38,228 nt of DNA from Desulfobulbaceae bacterium UBA5611. Its GTDB lineage: Bacteria > Desulfobacterota > Desulfobulbia > Desulfobulbales > Desulfocapsaceae. The translations under genes were made by a program, and so were the position numbers. The DNA lies in the NCBI GenBank assembly GCA_002424635.1, contig DIKT01000062.1, forward strand, positions 1 through 38,228. Direction: 5' to 3'. Of this stretch, positions 32,773-38,228 are shown in pieces. Under the pieces are notes generated by a model that saw only the letters and a list, made by a program, of their open reading frames with translations, was not told the origin of the DNA and did not search any database. Every line of letters begins with the position of its first letter. Within the stretch, counting starts at the first letter, position 1.

Positions 32773-33822
32773 ATGACGGATCATTTAACAAAGTATTATG
32801 GCAAGATTCTTACCGGCGGTTTTTCCACGAAGCTCTGTAAGCGGCTGACGGAATACCTGGCTACTTTGGTGGCCTTGGATAAAATGGACTCGCCCATCAT
32901 TCCTTATATCGCCGCCTGGCATGGAGATGGAAAAATTATCTGGTATGAACATGTCGGGACCCGGTTTTTGACCATCCTTAACTGTCAGCCGGCGGAAGTG
33001 GCCGAGGTCTTTCGGCAGAGTATTATTGATCGTCGACTGTATCACTATGGGGGACAGGAAGCCCATGTCGAGGAAGAGATTGTGACCAGGGACGAGCTGT
33101 GGGGCAACCAATGCGGGCTGCGCGAAGAGGTGAAAAATGAGGGTATGGTTGAATGTATTTACCAATTGGCCCTGCCCGGGAGGGAGAAAACGATATGGCT
33201 GAAGGATCAGGCCATGATCGAAATATTTGCCGACGACGAGATCTGTCTCTCCATTGGCTGCCTGACCGAAGTCACCAAGGAGATGGAACAAAAGGATTTA
33301 CTGGAAAAATTCGGCTATTTTGATGAACTGACCAAATTGCCGAAACGGTCCATCATGCAACGCGTTATCGAGATGAATATCGGCAACCTGCATCGAGGTT
33401 ATATTAAAGACTTTGTTTTTTTGCTGCTGGATATTGATCATTTTAAAGCAGTGAACGACACTCATGGCCATCAGGCAGGAGATCAAGTGCTGGTGAGTCT
33501 GGCGGAAGTAATGTCCGCCACCAAACGGCAGGAGGATGAGATCGGCCGCTATGGCGGAGATGAATTTTGTGCCTTCTCTATCGGTGGATTGAAGAATGGG
33601 TTGCAGTTTGCCGAGCGCTTACGGTTGGCGGTAGAGGCCACCGATTTTGTTTACAATCAGCAGCGGCTTCCCGTGACGGTCTCCATCGGCTTGGTGACTG
33701 CCAGTCAATTGGCGGAAAGCGGTAAAATTACCGTCGAGGAACTGGTCAGGGTAGCTGATCGCCGGTTATATACGGCCAAGCAAGACGGACGGAACCGGAC
33801 GGTTGGCAAAGATCCACGGTAA
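32773..33822 (+). CDS. Diguanylate cyclase with N-terminal sensory domain
   Basis: The C-terminal GGDEF domain (about residues 195-345) has the intact active site RYGGDEF and an RxxD inhibitory site five residues before it (RQED). It makes cyclic di-GMP with feedback control. The first 185 residues form an unassigned, PAS-like sensory part with no membrane segment, so the enzyme is cytoplasmic. It is transcribed on its own, and its end converges with rsgA. AGGATGG lies before the start. The signal sensed is unknown. Confidence 0.9.
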   Translation: MTDHLTKYYGKILTGGFSTKLCKRLTEYLATLVALDKMDSPIIPYIAAWHGDGKIIWYEHVGTRFLTILNCQPAEVAEVFRQSIIDRRLYHYGGQEAHVEEEIVTRDELWGNQCGLREEVKNEGMVECIYQLALPGREKTIWLKDQAMIEIFADDEICLSIGCLTEVTKEMEQKDLLEKFGYFDELTKLPKRSIMQRVIEMNIGNLHRGYIKDFVFLLLDIDHFKAVNDTHGHQAGDQVLVSLAEVMSATKRQEDEIGRYGGDEFCAFSIGGLKNGLQFAERLRLAVEATDFVYNQQRLPVTVSIGLVTASQLAESGKITVEELVRVADRRLYTAKQDGRNRTVGKDPR

Positions 33823-33884
33823 CATCTCCTGCATGCCATCGAAATCACTGAGTTTACCTCAGCTTTAATTCCGACTGCTGCCAT

Positions 33885-34952
33885 TTATATTATTTTCTTT
33901 TTATGCTTCATTCCCGTCTGACCATCCTGCCCGGCCGGTTTATTTTTTTTGCGCTTATCAGGATAGGAATTTTCATTTACCTCTGCTTCCTGCTTGAGTT
34001 TTACATAGTTACCATAATGTTCCGGCTGTAGGATATTGTTCTTGATGGCCTGCAGGACTGCGCAGCCCGGTTCATTGGTGTGACTGCAATTAGTAAATCG
34101 GCAAGTGCGGGCGATCTCCAGGATATCATCGAAGATGCCCTCAACTCCTTCCCCGGCGCCAAAAACCCCGATCTCCCGCATGCCCGGGGTATCGATAAAC
34201 ATGGCGCCCTGCTCGAGGACGATTAATTGCCGCCGGACCGTCGTGTGGCGGCCTTCCCCGGAATCACTGACCATACCTGTTTTCAAGGTATCCTGACCGG
34301 TCAGTTGATTGATAAGCGTTGATTTGCCCACCCCGGAAGAGCCGAGAAGGCAGTAGGTTTGTCCCGGTATCATCAATTCTTTAATCTGCTCCAGACCGGC
34401 GCCGGTTATATTACTGACAGCAATAACTCTCGTGTTGATCCCGCTTTGGTGAATCTGCTCGATTAAGTGCTGCAGTTCAGCCGCACTGATCAGATCTGTC
34501 TTGGTCAGCACCAGCAATGGCTCAACATGACCTTCACGGGCCATGACCAGATAACGTTCCAGCCGGGCCACATTAAAATCATAATGGCAGGCTTGCACGA
34601 TGAAGGCGATATCAATATTGGCCGCAATCATCTGCAATTCGATATTCCTGCCGGCAGATTTCCGGTGCAGAAAAGATCTGCGCGGCACAACGGTATGGAT
34701 GCTCGCCGACTCTTCCGAGTCATAATGAACGCAGACCCAATCGCCGATGCAGGGCATATCCATAGTCGAAGCGGTGGCATTCAGAAATCTGCCGGTAGCC
34801 CGGGCAGGTACTTCCCTCTCGCCATTCCTGACGACATACCAGCCTCGATCAACTGCCGTAACCCGCGCCACCCGCTGGTCAGGCAGGCAGAGTTGCTCGG
34901 CCTGCTCCTGCAACCCGGGGTCTAATCCCAGCCTGCTCAATTCCATGCCCAT
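33885..34952 (-). CDS. rsgA: Ribosome small subunit-dependent GTPase A
   Basis: A circularly permuted GTPase: the G4 motif LVLTKTDL comes first, then the P-loop LLGSSGVGKSTLINQL and G3 DTPGMRE. The N-terminal OB-fold and a C-terminal zinc site (CRFTNCSHTNEPGC) are present. RsgA assists late 30S assembly. I prefer the ATG at 34950-34952 (AAGGAG 9 nt upstream) over 34974-34976; the protein is then 355 residues. The basic C-terminal tail (DKRKKNKP, then HKKKII) is common. Confidence 0.95.
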   Translation of the reverse strand: MGMELSRLGLDPGLQEQAEQLCLPDQRVARVTAVDRGWYVVRNGEREVPARATGRFLNATASTMDMPCIGDWVCVHYDSEESASIHTVVPRRSFLHRKSAGRNIELQMIAANIDIAFIVQACHYDFNVARLERYLVMAREGHVEPLLVLTKTDLISAAELQHLIEQIHQSGINTRVIAVSNITGAGLEQIKELMIPGQTYCLLGSSGVGKSTLINQLTGQDTLKTGMVSDSGEGRHTTVRRQLIVLEQGAMFIDTPGMREIGVFGAGEGVEGIFDDILEIARTCRFTNCSHTNEPGCAVLQAIKNNILQPEHYGNYVKLKQEAEVNENSYPDKRKKNKPAGQDGQTGMKHKKKII

Positions 34953-35130
34953 ATTATGGTTCTCCTTTATTGCCATGCTTTACCATACCATTTAACAAAT
35001 AGAGATGGCATCTTTTGCTGGGCTCGGCGTTTTTTTTGCAGGAGGTCTGAGATCGTGCTAAGCTGTAAATATAGATAGCAAGTTCTTCCTCTGTTTTTTA
35101 CCTGTAAATGTCTGCTAAACAGGATCATAG

Positions 35131-35853
35131 ATGGAATCCCGCTTTGCTTTTGAAATTCTGGCGCAACCTGATGCGACCACCTGCGGCCCTACCTGTCTGC
35201 ATGCTGTCTATAAATATTATGGCGATAATATTTCCTTAAAGCAGGTTATTGCTGAGGCCCATCTGCTGGAAAGCGGCGGCACCCTGGAAGTACTCCTCGC
35301 CTGTCATGCCCTGCAACGGGGCTACAAGGCAATTATTTATACCTACAATCTGCATGTCTTTGATCCGACCTGGTTTGAAAAACCTGATATTGATCTTCGC
35401 TCAAAGCTCAAACAGCAGGTCAAAGTCAAAAGAAATAACAGGCTGAAGGTCGCCACCAAGGCCTATCTGGAATATCTGGATCTGGGCGGCGTGCTGCGCT
35501 TTCAGGATCTGACCACCGCCCTGCTGCGTAAATACCTGAAACAGAACATACCGATCCTCTGTGGTCTTTCCTCCACCTATCTCTATCATTGCGCCCGCGA
35601 GTTGGGCCCGAAGCTTGATTATGATGATATTAGGGGAGTACCGACCGGCCATTTTGTGATCCTCTGCGGTTATGATCTCGAGAAACGCCATGTTTTTGTG
35701 GCCGACCCGCTGAAGCACCCTGCCGGTAAAGGCCAGCTCTATGAAGTCGATATCGACCGTATCGTTGGTTCCATCCTGCTGGGCATCCTTACTTACGATG
35801 CCAACCTGCTGATCCTTGAACCCGCCATTACCGCTGCAAAAGAGAAAAAATGA
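35131..35853 (+). CDS. C39-like cysteine peptidase
   Basis: The 240-residue protein has the papain-like catalytic motif QPDATTCGPTC (Gln12, Cys18) followed by HAVYKYYG, and later GHFVILCGYD (His) and HVFVADP (Asp), as in the C39 peptidases that cleave double-Gly leaders. It has no transporter domain or signal peptide, so it is a free cytoplasmic enzyme. Its stop overlaps the start of the ATP-grasp gene (ATGA), and the third gene follows after 2 nt. The trio matches known amidoligase gene clusters in which the peptidase releases or trims the product, but this is inferred. Confidence 0.8.
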   Translation: MESRFAFEILAQPDATTCGPTCLHAVYKYYGDNISLKQVIAEAHLLESGGTLEVLLACHALQRGYKAIIYTYNLHVFDPTWFEKPDIDLRSKLKQQVKVKRNNRLKVATKAYLEYLDLGGVLRFQDLTTALLRKYLKQNIPILCGLSSTYLYHCARELGPKLDYDDIRGVPTGHFVILCGYDLEKRHVFVADPLKHPAGKGQLYEVDIDRIVGSILLGILTYDANLLILEPAITAAKEKK

Positions 35854-37319
35854 GCACCCTGATCGTGGTCGACAACCCCAAAAACTGGCCCCTCGAACTG
35901 CAGGGAGTAGACATAATCGCAGCTCGCTCCTACCTGACCGATCCATATTTCAATAGCCTGCGCCGCACGAAAGTTTTCAACATGTGCAAGTCATACCGTT
36001 ATCAGGCCGCCGGCTATTATGTCTCGCTACTGGCCGAGGCCAGGGGGCATAAGCCCATTCCCACAATATGGACCATTCAGGATATGAAGCTGCCATACAT
36101 CATCCGTTTTGCCGCGGCCGACCTGGACGATTTGATCCAGAGCAGCCTGGCCCCGCTGCAATCAGATCGCTTTGATCTGTCTATCTATTTCGGTAAAAAC
36201 CTGGCCCATCGCTATGACCGTTTAAGCTCCCGGCTGTTCAATATGTTTTACGCCCCCTTTCTCCGGGCTAATTTCGTCTTTCATAAAAAATGGATCCTCC
36301 AGAATATCTCACCTATTGCCGGCAATGACATCCCTGCCAGTCATCTGCCTTTTGTGATGACCGTGGCCAATGATTTTTTCAGCAGACAACATTACTCTAC
36401 CGCCAAAAAATCTGACAATCGTTTCGATCTGGCTATTTTGTACAACCCGGACGAAAAAGACTCGCCCTCCAACGAACGGGCCCTGAAAAAATTTATTAAG
36501 GCCGCCAACGCCTTGAGCATGGAAGTGGAACTGATCAGAAAGGAAGACTATGGCAGGCTGGCCGAGTTTGATGCCCTGTTTATCCGGGAAACAACTAACG
36601 TCAATCACTACACCTACAGCTTCGCCCGCCGGGCCGCTGCTGAAGGTTTAGTAGTGCTCGATGATCCGGAATCAATCCTGCGCTGTACTAACAAGGTATT
36701 TCTGGCTGAACTGTTTACACGCCATAAAATTGCCACCCCCAAAACCCTGATTGTCCACCGCGACAGCCTGGAGCAGGTGGAAGAGGCCCTTGGCCTGCCC
36801 TGCATCCTTAAAAAACCTGACAGTTCATTTTCGCAAGGCGTCAGCAAAGTAACCACCAGTGACGAACTCCTGCACTATGGGCGGGAGCTGCTCAATGATT
36901 CAGAACTGATCATTGCCCAGCAGTTTTTACCGTCTGCTTTTGACTGGCGCATCGGCGTACTGGACAAAAAACCACTGTTTGCCTGCAAATATTTCATGGT
37001 CAATAACCACTGGCAGATAATCCAGCGGGCCTCCGATGGTACCAAGAAAGAGGGTAGCAACGAAAACATCCGCCTGGAAGAGGTACCGGCAAAAGTGCTC
37101 AGCACCGCCGTCAAAGCGGCCAATCTTATCGGCAATGGCCTCTATGGCGTTGATCTGAAAGAGATCGGCAATAAAGTTTATTTAATTGAAATAAATGATA
37201 ATCCCAATATCGATGCCGGTATTGAGGACGCTTATTTAAAAGATGAGCTGTATAGCATAATCATGGCATCATTTCTGGCCCGTATTGAACGCAGAAAGAG
37301 GCTGCATGATCAGGAATGA
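35850..37319 (+). CDS. RimK-like ATP-grasp ligase with N-terminal RLAN domain
   Basis: The 489-residue protein has an N-terminal RLAN-like domain (residues 1 to about 250, with IPTIWTIQDMKLPYIIR) and a C-terminal ATP-grasp domain with LGLPCILKKPDSSFSQGVSK (ATP lysine loop), FDWRIGVLDKKPLFACKYFM and VDLKEIGNKVYLIEINDNPN (metal-binding Glu/Asn). ATP-grasp enzymes join a carboxylate to an amine through an acyl phosphate; RimK adds Glu residues to a protein. The overlap with the peptidase gene indicates coupling. Substrates are unknown. Confidence 0.88.
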   Translation: MSTLIVVDNPKNWPLELQGVDIIAARSYLTDPYFNSLRRTKVFNMCKSYRYQAAGYYVSLLAEARGHKPIPTIWTIQDMKLPYIIRFAAADLDDLIQSSLAPLQSDRFDLSIYFGKNLAHRYDRLSSRLFNMFYAPFLRANFVFHKKWILQNISPIAGNDIPASHLPFVMTVANDFFSRQHYSTAKKSDNRFDLAILYNPDEKDSPSNERALKKFIKAANALSMEVELIRKEDYGRLAEFDALFIRETTNVNHYTYSFARRAAAEGLVVLDDPESILRCTNKVFLAELFTRHKIATPKTLIVHRDSLEQVEEALGLPCILKKPDSSFSQGVSKVTTSDELLHYGRELLNDSELIIAQQFLPSAFDWRIGVLDKKPLFACKYFMVNNHWQIIQRASDGTKKEGSNENIRLEEVPAKVLSTAVKAANLIGNGLYGVDLKEIGNKVYLIEINDNPNIDAGIEDAYLKDELYSIIMASFLARIERRKRLHDQE

Positions 37320-37321
37320 CA

Positions 37322-38228
37322 ATGCCTCAACCATTGCATATATTTGGCGGGTGTGGCGTTGAGCTGGAATATATGATCGTCGATGCTGACAGCCTCGACG
37401 TGAAACCTCTAAGCGATGAGGTGTTAAAGGCCGTCACCGGTGCCTATCAGGAAGAATATAATAAGCCGGGTGTCTGCTGGTCCAATGAATTGCCCTTGCA
37501 TGTCATTGAGCTGAAAACCGGCCAGCCCACAGCTGATCTTGCCTCTTTTATCAATTATTTTCAACATGATGTCGACCGGATCAATACCATCCTTCAGGAA
37601 TTGGGGGCCAGACTTATGCCCGGCGGCACTCATCCCTGGATGGATCCCTTCCGGGAGACCAGACTCTGGCCCCATCATCACAGCGCCATCTACCTGGCCT
37701 ATAACAACATATTTGACTGCCGGGGTCACGGCTGGTCTAATCTGCAAAGCGCCCATCTGAATCTGCCCTTTGCAGGCGATGCAGAGTTCGGCCGGCTCCA
37801 TGCCGCTATTCGGGTGTTGCTGCCCATTTTACCGGCCCTGGCGGCCAGCACCCCTATCGTTGATGGCCGCCGGCAGGATTATCTCGATTATCGAATGGCG
37901 GTGTACCGCACCAATTCGCAGCAGATACCCTCCTTAACCGGGCAAGTGATCCCGGAGTCTGTTTTCAGCAAAGCAGATTATGAGGCCCAAATCCTAAGGC
38001 CGATGTTTCAGGCTATCAAACCCCATGATCCGCAGCAGGTGCTGCAACACGAATGGCTCAATGCCAGGGGGGCCATTGCCCGTTTTGATCGCTCGGCCAT
38101 TGAAATCCGCATCCTGGATATGCAGGAATGCCCATTGGCCGATCTGGCCATTGCCACCTTGATCATCCATACCTTGCAGGCCCTGGTTGACGGCCTGTGG
38201 ATTGATCCGGCTCATCTATATCAGTGGC
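37322..38228 (+). CDS. GCS2-type glutamate-cysteine ligase, partial
   Basis: The frame is open to the window end (302 residues seen). GGCGVELEYMIVDADSLDVK, WSNELPLHVIELKTGQPT and GGTHPWMDP with HHHSAIYLA are typical of the glutamate-cysteine ligase 2 (YbdK-like) family, which forms gamma-glutamyl amides. It starts 2 nt after the ATP-grasp stop. With the two preceding genes it forms a compact operon that could build a gamma-glutamyl-containing small molecule or peptide conjugate. The C terminus is missing, so later genes of the operon are unseen. Confidence 0.85.
   Translation, partial: MPQPLHIFGGCGVELEYMIVDADSLDVKPLSDEVLKAVTGAYQEEYNKPGVCWSNELPLHVIELKTGQPTADLASFINYFQHDVDRINTILQELGARLMPGGTHPWMDPFRETRLWPHHHSAIYLAYNNIFDCRGHGWSNLQSAHLNLPFAGDAEFGRLHAAIRVLLPILPALAASTPIVDGRRQDYLDYRMAVYRTNSQQIPSLTGQVIPESVFSKADYEAQILRPMFQAIKPHDPQQVLQHEWLNARGAIARFDRSAIEIRILDMQECPLADLAIATLIIHTLQALVDGLWIDPAHLYQW

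Noticed and set aside
33848..33862. CTGAG/CTCAG hairpin between the cyclase and rsgA genes as terminator
   Set aside because: Only five base pairs and no T run; too weak to call.

Overview
The window looks like a chromosomal segment of an anaerobic, redox-rich Gram-negative bacterium, most likely a deltaproteobacterium (Desulfobacterota). The grounds are a multihaem c-type cytochrome with repeated CXXCH motifs, a rubredoxin, an iron-sulfur flavoprotein-type reductase, an RND efflux pair and a moderately GC-rich background with strong AGGAGG ribosome binding sites. The assignment is an inference from gene content; no rRNA, tRNA or taxonomic marker is present.

Layout. 1-333: tail of a glucose/sorbosone dehydrogenase. 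456-1559 (-): multihaem cytochrome. 1893-3808 (+): the most interesting locus. A promoter drives a tiny peptide gene whose frame runs through two in-frame TGA codons. A short hairpin with a GGTC apical loop, lying 18 nt after the second TGA, follows, then a strong terminator, a radical SAM/SPASM peptide maturase and a YceI protein. I read it as a candidate selenocysteine-containing RiPP system. 3839-7527 (-): a six-gene operon: two tiny membrane peptides, a four-helix membrane protein, a dienelactone hydrolase, a sugar dehydrogenase and acetolactate decarboxylase. 8053-13798: housekeeping and accessory genes (flavin reductase, Fic fragment, Fic protein with an operator-like repeat cluster, uracil-DNA glycosylase, aldo/keto reductase, lipoprotein, unknown protein).

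13884-24937 (-) is a defence island. A rhuM gene and its degenerate tandem copy are followed by hsdR, hsdM, hsdS, an unknown HTH-like protein, a GmrSD/DUF262 nuclease and an HNH nuclease. hsdR to the GmrSD gene are closely packed (ATGA overlap or gaps of 0-8 nt); the HNH gene follows after about 80 nt. The last genes look more AT-rich than hsdRM, suggesting a composite origin.

25020-38228 holds a small unknown protein, a rubredoxin with an unusual C-x-C pair, a PH-like membrane protein, a sodium symporter, an RND adaptor/permease pair flanked by two copies of a palindromic repeat, a PAS-like/GGDEF cyclase, RsgA and, at the right edge, a tightly coupled trio: C39-like peptidase, RimK-like ATP-grasp ligase and GCS2-type glutamate-cysteine ligase (cut by the window). 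The trio probably makes or attaches a peptide or amino-acid conjugate of unknown structure.
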